A stretch of 64,000 bases of DNA, from contig CAKXYI010000008.1 in assembly GCA_934899185.1 (NCBI GenBank), forward strand, positions 1 through 64,000, read 5' to 3'. This document shows positions 26,224 to 35,301 of this stretch, piece by piece. The first letter of the stretch is position 1, and the number at the start of each line of letters is the position of its first letter. This DNA comes from an uncultured Lachnospiraceae bacterium (lineage in GTDB: Bacteria; Bacillota; Clostridia; Lachnospirales; Lachnospiraceae). A program made the position numbers and the translations under genes. Under the pieces are notes generated by a model that was not told the DNA's origin, did not search any database, and saw only the letters and a program-made list of their open reading frames with translations.

Positions 26224-26808
26224 ATGACGCAAGAACAAAAAAGTACAAAAAAACTAGATCAGACTGAGCAGACGTCACCGGCACATGAGATCTTAAGCCT
26301 GCTTTTATATATTGTTATTGTTTTTGGAATATGTTTTCTGATCATAACCTTTGTTGGACAGCGATCCCGCGTGAGCGGTTCTTCCATGGAACCGACACTT
26401 TCCGATGGGGACAATCTGATTGTGGATAAGATCTCTTACCGCTTACATGATCCGGAGCGTTTCGATATCATCATCTTCCCATATCAATATGAAGAAAACA
26501 CCTATTATATCAAGCGTATTATCGGACTTCCGGGCGAGACGGTCTACATCAATGATGCCGGAGAGATTTATATCAACGGTACACTTTTGAAAGAAAATTA
26601 TGGTCTGGAGACTATCCAGAACCCAGGGCTGGCATCGGAGCCGATCACACTGGGCGATGATGAATACTTTGTCATGGGTGACAATCGTAATAACAGTACC
26701 GACAGCCGTTTTGCTTCGGTAGGAGCGATCAAGCGTCAGGACATCATCGGCAAGGCATGGGTGCGTATCTATCCATTTAATAAGATCATGGTCATCAAAC
26801 ATCAGTAG
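26224..26808 (+). CDS. lepB: Signal peptidase I (second copy)
   Basis: 194 residues. Transmembrane helix at about 25-44; catalytic Ser54 in SGSSMEPT and Lys98 in YYIKRIIGLPGE; box E YFVMGDNRNNSTDSR. It starts one base after the rbgA stop. Divergent in sequence from the first copy (24715), so it is not a recent duplication; the two may differ in substrate range. Lacks the basic tail of the first. Confidence 0.95.
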   Translation: MTQEQKSTKKLDQTEQTSPAHEILSLLLYIVIVFGICFLIITFVGQRSRVSGSSMEPTLSDGDNLIVDKISYRLHDPERFDIIIFPYQYEENTYYIKRIIGLPGETVYINDAGEIYINGTLLKENYGLETIQNPGLASEPITLGDDEYFVMGDNRNNSTDSRFASVGAIKRQDIIGKAWVRIYPFNKIMVIKHQ

Positions 26809-26823
26809 CATTTAGGAGAAGTC

Positions 26824-27600
26824 ATGGATATGGAAAAAAAGATCAAAGATATCCAGCAGGAATACAAGGAAAAAGACGATCTGGAATTGCCGGATTTTAT
26901 TGAAGAATACATAAGAGACGGCAGACCGGGTGTTGCCAAGATTATCGGGCAGGCGAAAAAAAGACTGGACCGGTTAGATCAGGAAAGACAGCGTCTGGAG
27001 GTCTTGCGGACCTATGAACACCGCTATGAAGATGCATACCCTATGATCTGTGGCATTGATGAGGTTGGCAGGGGACCACTTGCCGGACCGGTATGTGCGG
27101 CGGCAGTCATTTTGCCAAAGGATTGTGAGATCTTTTATCTCAATGATTCTAAGAAATTATCGGAGGCAAGACGCGAGGCACTTTATGAGGAGATTATGGA
27201 AAAAGCCATTGCGGTAGGCATTGGTTTTGCTTCGCCGGAAAAGATCGATGAGGTTAATATTTTGCAGGCGACCTATATTGCTATGCGCCAAGCAATCGCA
27301 GAACTTGCAGTTGCACCAGATCTTTTGTTAAATGACGCTGTGACCATACCGGAGGTATCCATCAAACAGGTGCCAATCATCAAGGGGGATGCCAAGAGTA
27401 TTTCCATCGGGGCGGCAAGTATCATTGCAAAAGTGACCAGAGATCGACTGATGAAGGAGTACGCGGTCATCATGCCGGAGTACGGTTTTGCGCAGAACAA
27501 GGGCTATGGCACAAAAGAACATATTGAAGCGTTACAGAAGTACGGACCAAGTCCAATCCACAGAAAGTCCTTTATTGGTCATTTTGTGGAATGTGAGTGA
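26824..27600 (+). CDS. rnhB: Ribonuclease HII
   Basis: 258 residues, with an N-terminal extension of about 70 charged residues before the catalytic core, as in Gram-positive RNase HII. Core CGIDEVGRGPLAGPV begins at 77 with Asp80 and Glu81; Asp171 in LNDAV and an Asp in KVTRDR complete the metal site. Removes ribonucleotides from DNA. ATG 26824 follows TTAGGAG. Complete. Confidence 0.97.
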   Translation: MDMEKKIKDIQQEYKEKDDLELPDFIEEYIRDGRPGVAKIIGQAKKRLDRLDQERQRLEVLRTYEHRYEDAYPMICGIDEVGRGPLAGPVCAAAVILPKDCEIFYLNDSKKLSEARREALYEEIMEKAIAVGIGFASPEKIDEVNILQATYIAMRQAIAELAVAPDLLLNDAVTIPEVSIKQVPIIKGDAKSISIGAASIIAKVTRDRLMKEYAVIMPEYGFAQNKGYGTKEHIEALQKYGPSPIHRKSFIGHFVECE

Positions 27601-27621
27601 CTTTTCTAAGGGGGAAGAGAA

Positions 27622-29298
27622 GTGCAGGTTTCTGATTTGCTGACACAGTATCAAAACAATTTATCTTCCGGCAGTGAGGTCTCTACCAAGACAAAGGGGA
27701 TCGAACAGTTAGTCGAGACGGTAAAACAATTAAAGACAGGCAATATCTTTGAGGGAACCGTAAACAGCATACGCGGTACTCAGGTAATATTAGGGCTGAG
27801 CAGTGGACAGAATATTACAGCCAGATTGGACGCGGGCTTGTCTCTTTCCAAGGGGCAGTCTGTTTTTTTTCAAGTGAAATCCAATGACGGAGAACAGATC
27901 CGGATCAAGCCGATTTCCATGGGAGCCGGTCAGGGTAATCCGACACTGATGCAGGCATTGGATGCCGCAAGTTTGGCAGTGAGCGAGCATAACTTAAATA
28001 TGGTAAATGCCATGATGAAAGAAGGTATGTCGATCGATTCCAAAAGCCTGCAAAATATGGCAAGACAGATCGGCAGTGTCCCGGGCAGTCAGCCGGAGAC
28101 CATTGTGCAGATGCAGAAATTACAACTTCCCATCAATGCCAACAGTGTTGAGCAATTTGAGAATTATAAAGCAGACAGGCGCCAAGTCCTAAGTCAAGTG
28201 CAGGATCTGGTGGCGGCATTGGGAGAGTCTTTCGTGGGTGACGCGGTAGATACCCAGACAATGATCGGGCAAAACAACCGGCTGGTGGCATTTTTCGGAT
28301 ATCCTTCCATGCAGGAGGCGATTGCCACAGGTAAAGCAGTCTATGCAGAGGAAATGCTACCTGCAGAAGGACAGGAGTCCGTGAATCTGGAATACTTATC
28401 CCAGAAGGCGGGAATCTTCTTGCAGACATTGGAAGATATGGATGCCTATGAAGCCGGAACGCTCGGAAATACCTTGGATCGGGAGGCATTTGCAGACCTG
28501 CAAAAAATCTTTGGTCAGATGCCGTCTTTTATCAAGGAACATGCCAACTTTTTTACAGCAGAGGGGCAACTTCTGCCACAGACCAAGGCAGATGTTTTTT
28601 TGCAGGAAGTCTCCGTCTTTTTAGGGCAAAATGACAACAGGCTTTCCAGGGAGAGTGTGCAAGAACTCTTGCGTTCCAAGGGATATCAGAAGTTATTTTC
28701 CAATCTGGTGACAAAAGAGTGGACGATGGAGGCACAGGATCTGCCAAAAGAACACAGCATCAGTCATCTGTATGAGAAAATGTCGCAGCAGATCCATGAT
28801 CTGGAACAACTGGCAGACAAATTTCCAAGCGCCAAAGAGACTATACAAGGGACAGCAAATTCTCTGTCACAAAATATAGAATTCATGAACCAGTTAAGTC
28901 AGATGTATTCCTATGTGCAGGTGCCGATACGCCTGCGCGGACAGAATGTCAACAGCGAACTTTTTGTCTATCGCAACGGAAGCCGCGACAAGGGAGCAGA
29001 CGATGAACTGACGGCTTTTTTACATTTTGATATGGACAATCTGGGTGGTGTGGATATTTCGGTCAAGTTGCTCCAAAAAAATGTAACTGCCAATTGGTAC
29101 TTAGAGGATGCAGACAGCCTGAAACTTTTGGAAGAGAATATGCATCTTTTGACGGAACGCTTAGAAAAAAAGGGTTACACCTGTAGCATGAAATTGGAAC
29201 AGGATGCAAAAAAGATCGACTTTGTGGAAGATTTTTTAAAGGCAGATCAGAAAAGCAACGGTGAGGTGCATCGGTACTCCTTTGATGTGAGGGCATAA
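27622..29298 (+). CDS. FliK-like (Flg_hook domain) protein, YlqG type
   Basis: 558 residues; GTG start at 27622 after GGGGGAAG. The middle is Gln/Ala-rich and helical. The C-terminal region (about 430-530) fits the hook-length-control C-terminal domain: QVPIRLRGQNVNSELFVY, then FLHFDMDNLGGVDISV and SLKLLEENMHLLTERLEKKGY. In B. subtilis the gene after rnhB (ylqG) is of this type and is followed by an flhB-like gene (ylqH), exactly as here. Its role outside the flagellar operon is not established; a regulator of a type III export gate is the natural guess. Intact. Confidence 0.75.
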   Translation: MQVSDLLTQYQNNLSSGSEVSTKTKGIEQLVETVKQLKTGNIFEGTVNSIRGTQVILGLSSGQNITARLDAGLSLSKGQSVFFQVKSNDGEQIRIKPISMGAGQGNPTLMQALDAASLAVSEHNLNMVNAMMKEGMSIDSKSLQNMARQIGSVPGSQPETIVQMQKLQLPINANSVEQFENYKADRRQVLSQVQDLVAALGESFVGDAVDTQTMIGQNNRLVAFFGYPSMQEAIATGKAVYAEEMLPAEGQESVNLEYLSQKAGIFLQTLEDMDAYEAGTLGNTLDREAFADLQKIFGQMPSFIKEHANFFTAEGQLLPQTKADVFLQEVSVFLGQNDNRLSRESVQELLRSKGYQKLFSNLVTKEWTMEAQDLPKEHSISHLYEKMSQQIHDLEQLADKFPSAKETIQGTANSLSQNIEFMNQLSQMYSYVQVPIRLRGQNVNSELFVYRNGSRDKGADDELTAFLHFDMDNLGGVDISVKLLQKNVTANWYLEDADSLKLLEENMHLLTERLEKKGYTCSMKLEQDAKKIDFVEDFLKADQKSNGEVHRYSFDVRA

Positions 29299-29300
29299 GT

Positions 29301-29609
29301 ATGGAAAATAAAGAGTGGAAACCACAGGATTTTTCAAAAGAAAAGACAGCGGTCGCCCTATCCTATGATCCAAATGACATTGCACCAAAGATTGTGGCGA
29401 CGGGCAAGGGACATGTGGCGGAAAAGATCATTGCTTCCGCCAAAGAAAATGATGTGCCTTTTTATCAGGATGGAAAACTGGCAGATACCTTATCTAAATT
29501 TGACATTGGGGAAGCCATTCCACCGGAATTGTATGAGGTCGTTGCGGAGATACTGGTCTTTGTGGACGGCATGGAAAAGGTGAAAGCAAAACTGGACGGG
29601 AGGAAATAG
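29301..29609 (+). CDS. FlhB C-terminal-domain-like protein, YlqH type
   Basis: 102 residues, starting 2 bases after the FliK-like gene. It matches the cytoplasmic C-terminal domain of the export gate protein FlhB: TAVALSYD, PKIVATGKGHVAEKI, A.E..VP, then IPPELYEVVAEIL. The membrane part is absent and the self-cleavage NPTH motif is missing (KEKTAVAL at that place), so it cannot auto-process. In true flagellar systems FliK talks to FlhB to switch export specificity; this pair preserves that partnership in miniature. Confidence 0.8.
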   Translation: MENKEWKPQDFSKEKTAVALSYDPNDIAPKIVATGKGHVAEKIIASAKENDVPFYQDGKLADTLSKFDIGEAIPPELYEVVAEILVFVDGMEKVKAKLDGRK

Positions 29610-29632
29610 GAACGAAAGCAAATAAAAGAAGT

Positions 29633-29974
29633 GTGGGGAGCAGGTATGAAAAAGAAGCGGCGGACTATTTAAGGCGTCAGGGTTATGAGATCCTTGTCAT
29701 GAATTATCGCAACCGCAAGGGGGAGATCGATATCGTGGCGAGGGACGGGGGCTACCTTTGTTTTGTGGAGGTAAAGTACCGCAAGGATGCCTCCGCCGGA
29801 GATCCTTTGGAGGCAGTCGGCTGGCGAAAGCAGATGGTCATCTGTCGGGTGGCGGATCATTTTCTTTTGACGCACAGACAGTGGGCAGATCTTCAGATCC
29901 GTTTTGATGTCGTTGCCATTTTAAAGGATGAGATCACACTTCTTACCAATGCCTTTCCTTATATCGGCTTATGA
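29633..29974 (+). CDS. yraN: YraN/UPF0102 family endonuclease-like protein
   Basis: 113 residues from GTG 29633. Restriction-endonuclease-like fold: GSRYEKEAADYLRRQGYEI, then GEIDIVARD and LCFVEVKYR, the D..ExK pattern of the family. Function in vivo is uncertain. The start is doubtful: the six codons upstream in frame (ANKRSV) resemble the usual family N-terminus, and a strong GGGAGG lies at 29598-29603 with no ATG, GTG or TTG in frame nearby. The last bases overlap pgeF by ATGA. Confidence 0.85.
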   Translation: MGSRYEKEAADYLRRQGYEILVMNYRNRKGEIDIVARDGGYLCFVEVKYRKDASAGDPLEAVGWRKQMVICRVADHFLLTHRQWADLQIRFDVVAILKDEITLLTNAFPYIGL

Positions 29975-30801
29975 TAGAAAAAAGAAACTACAGATCAGAG
30001 GAAGGATATGTGCTGCCTTATCTTTCCTTTGCAAGTTATGAGGCACTGCCATACATCCGGCATATGTTTACGACCAGAGAAGGCGGTGTTAGCAAGGGCA
30101 TCTATGAAAGTCTGAACCTAAGTTTTACCAGAGGGGATGATCGGGCGGCGGTTATGGAAAACTACCGAAGGGTGGCTCAGGCGCTGGAAACGACCATAGA
30201 TCATGTGGTGACGAGCGACCAGACCCATACGACCAATGTCAGACAAGTGGGAAATGTGGATCTTGGCAAGGGGATCACGCGCCCACGCGATTATAAAGAT
30301 GTGGATGGCATGATCACAGACCAGCCGGGCATTCTGCTTGCTACCTTCTATGCAGACTGTGTCCCACTTTATTTTGTGGATCCGGTGCATAAGGCAATCG
30401 GTCTGTCCCATTCCGGCTGGAGAGGAACGGTAGGACGTATGGGGCAGGCGACTGTAGAGGCCATGGAAAGATCTTTTGGAAGCCGCCCAAAAGACTTGCT
30501 CTGTGCCATCGGGCCATCCATCTGTCAGTCCTGCTATGAAGTGAGTCAGGATGTGGCAGAGGCATTTATGTCTGCTTTTCCGACTCACGAACTGGAAATT
30601 CTACAGGCAGGTGCGCCCGGCAAATACCAGTTGGATCTGTGGAAAGCCAATGAGATCGTATTGATCGAGGCTGGCGTTTTGAAAGAGCATATAGATCTTG
30701 CAGGACTCTGCACCTGCTGCAATAGCAATTTTTTATTTTCACACAGAGCCAGCAAGGGAAAAAGAGGAAATCTGGGAGCATTTTTGATGCTTACCGAGTG
30801 A
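29971..30801 (+). CDS. pgeF: Polyphenol oxidase-type / purine nucleoside phosphorylase PgeF (YlmD)
   Basis: 276 residues; ATG 29971 overlaps the yraN stop by 4 bases. Laccase-domain (DUF152) protein. Metal ligands appear in SDQTHTTNV, ADCVPLYF (Cys130) and LSHSGWRGT (His147). Members were called laccases; biochemical work shows broad purine nucleoside phosphorylase/adenosine deaminase activity, and an E. coli homologue edits peptidoglycan precursors. Which role applies here cannot be told from sequence. C-terminal CTCCNSNFLFSHRAS is typical. Confidence 0.92.
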   Translation: MIEKRNYRSEEGYVLPYLSFASYEALPYIRHMFTTREGGVSKGIYESLNLSFTRGDDRAAVMENYRRVAQALETTIDHVVTSDQTHTTNVRQVGNVDLGKGITRPRDYKDVDGMITDQPGILLATFYADCVPLYFVDPVHKAIGLSHSGWRGTVGRMGQATVEAMERSFGSRPKDLLCAIGPSICQSCYEVSQDVAEAFMSAFPTHELEILQAGAPGKYQLDLWKANEIVLIEAGVLKEHIDLAGLCTCCNSNFLFSHRASKGKRGNLGAFLMLTE

Positions 30802-30823
30802 CGAGAAAGACGAGGATAGATTT

Positions 30824-32140
30824 ATGAGCACATCACATCAGATTGCTTTTGTAAGACCCGGGAGTCCCGCGGCACTTGCAGGAGTGGAACCGATGGATAT
30901 CATAAAGGAGATCAATGGTGTCGAACTGATCGATATCTTTGATTATTATTACTACGAAGATGAACCGGCATTTGATATGCTGATCGAAAAGCCGGATCAG
31001 ACAAGACATCTTGTGCATATTACAAAATCAGAGGGTGAGGATCTTGGTATCACCTTTGAAAATGGTCTGATGGATGATTATCGGTCCTGCCACAATAAAT
31101 GCATGTTCTGTTTCATTGACCAGATGCCGCCGGGCATGCGGGAAACCTTATATTTTAAGGATGACGATACCAGACTTTCTTTTTTACAGGGCAACTATGT
31201 GACCCTGACCAACATGAAAGAGGAAGATCTAAGGCGTATCATCCACTATCATCTGGCACCCATCAATATCTCCGTGCAGGCGACTAATCCCGAACTGCGC
31301 TGCAAGATGCTCCACAATCGTTTTGCCGGTGACATCTTAGACAAGATCAAGATGCTCGCGGATGCCGATATTGAGATGAACGCCCAGATCGTCTTGTGCA
31401 AGGGAGAAAATGATGGGGCAGAACTGGATCGTTCCATCGGAGATCTTTTATCTTTTTACCCGCAGATGCAGAGCATGTCTGTGGTTCCGGTAGGACTGAC
31501 CAAGTTTCGTGAGGGGCTGTATCCTCTGGAACCTTTTGAAAGAGAGGAAGCGCGCAAGGTGCTTGCCACTATCCACAAATGGCAGGACATCAGTTTTGAA
31601 AAGTACGGCACACATTTTGTGCAGGCATCGGATGAATGGTATCTGATCGCCGGTTATGACCTTCCGACGGAAGAACGCTATGACGGCTATACCCAGTTGG
31701 AAAACGGTGTCGGTATGATCCGACTTTTGATGGACGAATTTCGGGAAGCCTTAGCCAAGGAAAAAAAGCATCCTTTTATGCGTAAAAAAGAATGTGCGAT
31801 CGCGACCGGCAGACTGGCAGCCCCTTTTATTCGTATGCTGTGTCAGGAATTCATGGAGAAATTTCCAAAGGTCACCGTGCATGTCTATGAGATCCGCAAC
31901 GATTTCTTCGGCGAAAAGATCACGGTTTCGGGGCTGATCACAGGGCAGGATCTGATGGCACAACTCAAGGATCAGCCGCTGGGAAGCCATCTGCTTTTAC
32001 CGCAGAATATGGTGCGTGCTGAGGAAGAGGATTTCCTGGATGATGTGACGGTCGCCCAGTTAAGTGACGCTTTACAAGTAAAGGTAGATATTGTAAAATC
32101 AAGCGGACAAGATCTCGTGAAACAGTTAATCACATTATAA
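30824..32140 (+). CDS. PDZ and radical-SAM DUF512 protein
   Basis: 438 residues of the COG1625-type family nearly always found before der. Residues 1-70 are a PDZ-like domain (GSPAALAGVEPMDIIKEING). A radical-SAM-like Cys motif C89-x3-C93-x2-C96 lies in SCHNKCMFCFIDQMP, with the barrel following. The C-terminal DUF512 part begins about residue 220. Predicted to bind a 4Fe-4S cluster; substrate unknown. ATG 30824 follows ACGAGGATAG. Linkage with der suggests a ribosome-related target. Confidence 0.88.
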   Translation: MSTSHQIAFVRPGSPAALAGVEPMDIIKEINGVELIDIFDYYYYEDEPAFDMLIEKPDQTRHLVHITKSEGEDLGITFENGLMDDYRSCHNKCMFCFIDQMPPGMRETLYFKDDDTRLSFLQGNYVTLTNMKEEDLRRIIHYHLAPINISVQATNPELRCKMLHNRFAGDILDKIKMLADADIEMNAQIVLCKGENDGAELDRSIGDLLSFYPQMQSMSVVPVGLTKFREGLYPLEPFEREEARKVLATIHKWQDISFEKYGTHFVQASDEWYLIAGYDLPTEERYDGYTQLENGVGMIRLLMDEFREALAKEKKHPFMRKKECAIATGRLAAPFIRMLCQEFMEKFPKVTVHVYEIRNDFFGEKITVSGLITGQDLMAQLKDQPLGSHLLLPQNMVRAEEEDFLDDVTVAQLSDALQVKVDIVKSSGQDLVKQLITL

Positions 32141-32156
32141 ATAGATGGAGGAAAAT

Positions 32157-33479
32157 ATGAGTAAGCCTGTAGTTGCCATTGTAGGACGACCAAATGTAGG
32201 AAAGTCTACTTTGTTCAATGCCTTGGCAGGAGAGAGGATTTCGATTGTAAAAGATACACCGGGAGTGACCAGAGACCGTATCTATGCAGATGTTACATGG
32301 TTAAACCATGAATTTACCATGATCGATACCGGTGGTATTGAACCGGAATCAAAAGATATTATCATCAGCCAGATGCGTGAGCAGGCACAGATTGCCATTG
32401 AAACGGCAGATGTCATCATTTTTATGACAGATGTCAGACAGGGACTAGTGGATGCGGACGCAAAAGTAGCAGACATGCTGCGCCGTTCCAAGAAACCGGT
32501 TGTTTTGGTAGTCAACAAGGTTGACAGTTTTGAAAAATACATGGCAGATGTCTATGAATTTTATAATCTGGGCATCGGAGATCCGATCCCAATCTCATCT
32601 TCATCCATGTTAGGATTGGGGGATATGTTAGACCAGGTGATCGCATATTTCCCGGAGGATGCCGGCGTAGATGAGGATCAGGATATTCCAAAGATCGCGA
32701 TTGTCGGTAAGCCAAACGTAGGAAAATCATCCCTTGTCAACCGTCTGGTAGGCGAGAACCGTGTGATCGTTTCCAATGTGGCAGGAACCACCAGAGATGC
32801 GGTCGATACCAAGGTCAAGTTCCATGGCAAGGAATATATCTTTATTGACACGGCAGGACTGCGCCGCAAGAGCAAGATCAAGGAGGAATTGGAGCGTTTT
32901 AGTATTATTCGTGCTGTCGCTGCCGTAGAAAAGGCAGATGTTGTGATTGTGATGATCGATGCGACCGAGGGTGTGACAGAGCAGGATGCTAAGATCGCCG
33001 GGATCGCACACGAGCGTGGCAAGGGCATTATCATTGCAGTCAACAAGTGGGATGCCATCGAAAAGGATGACAAGACCATTTACAAGCACAAAGAAAAGAT
33101 CAGACAGACCTTATCCTTTATGCCATATGCGCAGATCATGTTTATTTCCGTTTTGACAGGACAACGTCTGCCGAAGATCTATGAGACTATCGATGCCGTG
33201 ATCGAGAATAATTCTATGCGTGTTGCGACAGGTGTCTTAAATGAGATCGTGACCGAGGCTGTTGCTATGCAGCAACCACCATCCGATAAGGGCAAGCGTC
33301 TCAAGATCTACTATGTGACCCAGGTGGCAGTAAAGCCGCCGACATTTGTTATCTTTGTCAATGACAAGGAATTGATGCATTTCTCCTACACCAGATATTT
33401 GGAGAACCGTATCCGTGATGCCTTTGGATTTGAGGGGACTTCCCTTAAGTTTATCATCCGGGAGAGAAAGGACGACTAA
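32157..33479 (+). CDS. der: GTPase Der (EngA)
   Basis: 440 residues; start at ATG 32157 ([18 protein letters not shown]) with GGAGG at 32147-32151. Two tandem GTPase domains: G1 GRPNVGKS near residue 10 and GKPNVGKSS near 185; NKVD and NKWD as the two G4 motifs. A C-terminal KH-like domain spans about 350-440. Essential for 50S assembly. Complete and canonical. Confidence 0.98.
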   Translation: MSKPVVAIVGRPNVGKSTLFNALAGERISIVKDTPGVTRDRIYADVTWLNHEFTMIDTGGIEPESKDIIISQMREQAQIAIETADVIIFMTDVRQGLVDADAKVADMLRRSKKPVVLVVNKVDSFEKYMADVYEFYNLGIGDPIPISSSSMLGLGDMLDQVIAYFPEDAGVDEDQDIPKIAIVGKPNVGKSSLVNRLVGENRVIVSNVAGTTRDAVDTKVKFHGKEYIFIDTAGLRRKSKIKEELERFSIIRAVAAVEKADVVIVMIDATEGVTEQDAKIAGIAHERGKGIIIAVNKWDAIEKDDKTIYKHKEKIRQTLSFMPYAQIMFISVLTGQRLPKIYETIDAVIENNSMRVATGVLNEIVTEAVAMQQPPSDKGKRLKIYYVTQVAVKPPTFVIFVNDKELMHFSYTRYLENRIRDAFGFEGTSLKFIIRERKDD

Positions 33480-33481
33480 TT

Positions 33482-34132
33482 ATGGAATTGATGAGGCTCG
33501 TCGCACTTGCGATCGGTTATGCCTTTGGATTGATTTTATCGGGCTATCTTTTTGGAAAGAAAAAAGACGTAGATATCCGCAAACAGGGAAGCGGCAATAT
33601 TGGTACGACCAACACCATGCGCATTTTAGGCATTAAGGTAGGTGCTCTGACACTGGTGTGTGACTGCTTCAAATGTGTAGCGGCAGTGATAGTCGTCTGG
33701 CTTCTCTTTCGCACATCATACCCGGAGCATATTGTCTTGTTGGAATTATACGGAGCACTGGGTGCCATACTGGGGCATGACTTTCCTTTCTTTATGAAGT
33801 TTAAGGGAGGCAAGGGTATCGCCTGTAGTTTTGGTATGATCTTAGCCCTCTTTCCGCAGTGCCTGCCACTGTGTGTTCTGATCTTTGTTTTGGCGGTGGC
33901 GATCACACGCTATGTGTCTCTGGGCTCTATCTTGGCAGCACTGGGACTTCTGGTGCAGATCTGGATCTTTGGGGCAAAGGGCTGGCTAGCATTTGCCGCG
34001 TCGGATCTTTTAGAGGCGGAGATATTAGTATCTTTTGCCTGTATCCTTGCCATCGTGTTGCATCGGGGCAATATCAAGCGGCTCTTGGCAGGTAATGAAA
34101 ATAAATTTTCTTTTAAATCAAAACGAGACTAG
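33482..34132 (+). CDS. plsY: Glycerol-3-phosphate acyltransferase PlsY
   Basis: 216 residues, multi-pass membrane enzyme that acylates glycerol-3-phosphate from acyl phosphate made by PlsX (12701). Conserved motifs: GSGNIGTTN (about 37-45), GHDFPFFMKFKGGKGIA in the middle loop, and a third near the C-terminus. Starts 2 bases after der. Followed by gpsA, which makes its substrate. Confidence 0.96.
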   Translation: MELMRLVALAIGYAFGLILSGYLFGKKKDVDIRKQGSGNIGTTNTMRILGIKVGALTLVCDCFKCVAAVIVVWLLFRTSYPEHIVLLELYGALGAILGHDFPFFMKFKGGKGIACSFGMILALFPQCLPLCVLIFVLAVAITRYVSLGSILAALGLLVQIWIFGAKGWLAFAASDLLEAEILVSFACILAIVLHRGNIKRLLAGNENKFSFKSKRD

Positions 34133-34145
34133 CAAATCAGTCAAG

Positions 34146-34173
34146 GAATCCCTGCTTTCGGCAGGGTTCTTTT
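34146..34173 (+). terminator. Hairpin between plsY and gpsA
   Basis: GAA-T-CCCTGC (34146-34155) pairs with GCAGGGTTC (34161-34169) with one bulged T, 5-base loop, then TTTT. It probably attenuates rather than fully separates the two genes. Confidence 0.6.
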
Positions 34174-34196
34174 GCATGGAAGTAAAGGAGCAGAAA

Positions 34197-35189
34197 ATGA
34201 AAGTTGGTGTCATTGGCGCAGGAAGTTGGGGATGCGCGCTGGCAATCTTATTACAGAATAACGGATGTCAGGTGAGTCTGTGGGGACATAGAAGGGAACA
34301 GATCGAAAAGATGCAGGTAAGCGGGGAGTGCGACAAACTGCCGGGAGTTCTGCTGCCAAAGGAAATGCATCTGACCTGGGACCTTTCTTCCTGTCTTTTG
34401 GATAAAGAACTTCTGGTCTTAGCTGTGCCATCCAAAGCAACCAGAGAGACTGCAGAAAAGATCAAGCCTTATGTAGGAAAGAACCAGATCCTTTGCAGTG
34501 TTTCCAAGGGAATCGAGGAAGATAGCCTTTTGACCCAATGCGGTATTTTAGAAGATGTTTTAGGGCAGGATGTTAAGGTGGGTGTTCTAAGTGGACCATC
34601 CCATGCAGAAGAAGTCGTAAAGGGTCTGCCGACCGTTGTAGTTGCCGGTTCACGCGATATGGCTGTGGCAGAATTTTTACAGAATGCCTTTATGAATGAT
34701 AATTTTCGTGTCTATACCAGTACGGACGTGACCGGGATCGAGATCGGTGCGTCTTTAAAGAATGTCATCGCACTGGCTGCCGGCATGTCGGATGGTCTGG
34801 GCTATGGGGACAACACGAAGGCGGCACTGATCACACGAGGCATCAAGGAAATATCTTCCTTGGCACTTGCCATGGGAGGACTTCCGCAGACCCTGAGTGG
34901 CCTTGCAGGTACAGGGGATCTGATCGTGACCTGTTCCAGCCGCCACAGCAGGAACCGTAAGGCGGGTATGCTGATCGGTCAGGGCGTGCGTCCAAAGGAT
35001 GCCATGGATCAGGTGCATATGGTTGTAGAAGGTGTCTATTCAGCCAAGGCGGCACTGGCGCTGGGGAACAAATACCAAGTCAGTCTGCCCATCATAGAAC
35101 AGGTCAATGAGGTCTTGTTTCATGACGTGGATCCTCGCCTTGCCGTGCGCAGTCTCATGGAACGTGACAAAAAATCAGAGATTGCCTAA
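34197..35189 (+). CDS. gpsA: Glycerol-3-phosphate dehydrogenase [NAD(P)+]
   Basis: 330 residues; start at ATG 34197 (MKVGVIGAGSWGCAL) with AAAGGAG at 34184-34190. A longer open frame back to 34035 overlaps plsY and is not used. Reduces dihydroxyacetone phosphate to sn-glycerol-3-phosphate for phospholipids. NAD(P)-binding GAGSWG (7-12), CSVSKGIEED, and active-site Lys in GASLKNVIALAAGMSDG. der-plsY-gpsA is a common Firmicute order. Confidence 0.97.
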   Translation: MKVGVIGAGSWGCALAILLQNNGCQVSLWGHRREQIEKMQVSGECDKLPGVLLPKEMHLTWDLSSCLLDKELLVLAVPSKATRETAEKIKPYVGKNQILCSVSKGIEEDSLLTQCGILEDVLGQDVKVGVLSGPSHAEEVVKGLPTVVVAGSRDMAVAEFLQNAFMNDNFRVYTSTDVTGIEIGASLKNVIALAAGMSDGLGYGDNTKAALITRGIKEISSLALAMGGLPQTLSGLAGTGDLIVTCSSRHSRNRKAGMLIGQGVRPKDAMDQVHMVVEGVYSAKAALALGNKYQVSLPIIEQVNEVLFHDVDPRLAVRSLMERDKKSEIA

Positions 35190-35195
35190 AACCTA

Positions 35196-35224
35196 TTGAC
35201 TGCTATTTTCTGTAATGCTAGAAT
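35196..35224 (+). promoter_or_regulatory. nrdD promoter, extended -10
   Basis: TTGACT (35196-35201), 17 bases, TAGAAT (35219-35224) preceded by TGC, an extended -10. Start of transcription near 35231, directly before the NrdR-like box. Confidence 0.65.
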
Positions 35225-35235
35225 GGAAAAACAGA

Positions 35236-35277
35236 ACACAAGATATAGTGTGTTGTAGAGAACACTATATCGACATA
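35236..35277 (+). promoter_or_regulatory. NrdR-type operator pair upstream of nrdD
   Basis: Box 1 (35236-35251) reads ACACAAGATATAGTGT, agreeing with the 16-base NrdR consensus as I recall it at 15 positions. Box 2 (35262-35277) keeps only the left half, ACACTATAT. The two also form a perfect 10-bp inverted repeat, GATATAGTGT (35242-35251) with ACACTATATC (35262-35271). Suggests dATP/ATP-responsive repression of nrdDG. Confidence 0.65.
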
Positions 35278-35301
35278 TAGATCAGAAAGGGAGCGCAAAC
35301 G

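Noticed and set aside
34035..34196. Upstream extension of gpsA
   Set aside because: It would overlap plsY for about 100 bases and precede a strong ribosome site at 34184 with the NAD motif start right after it.
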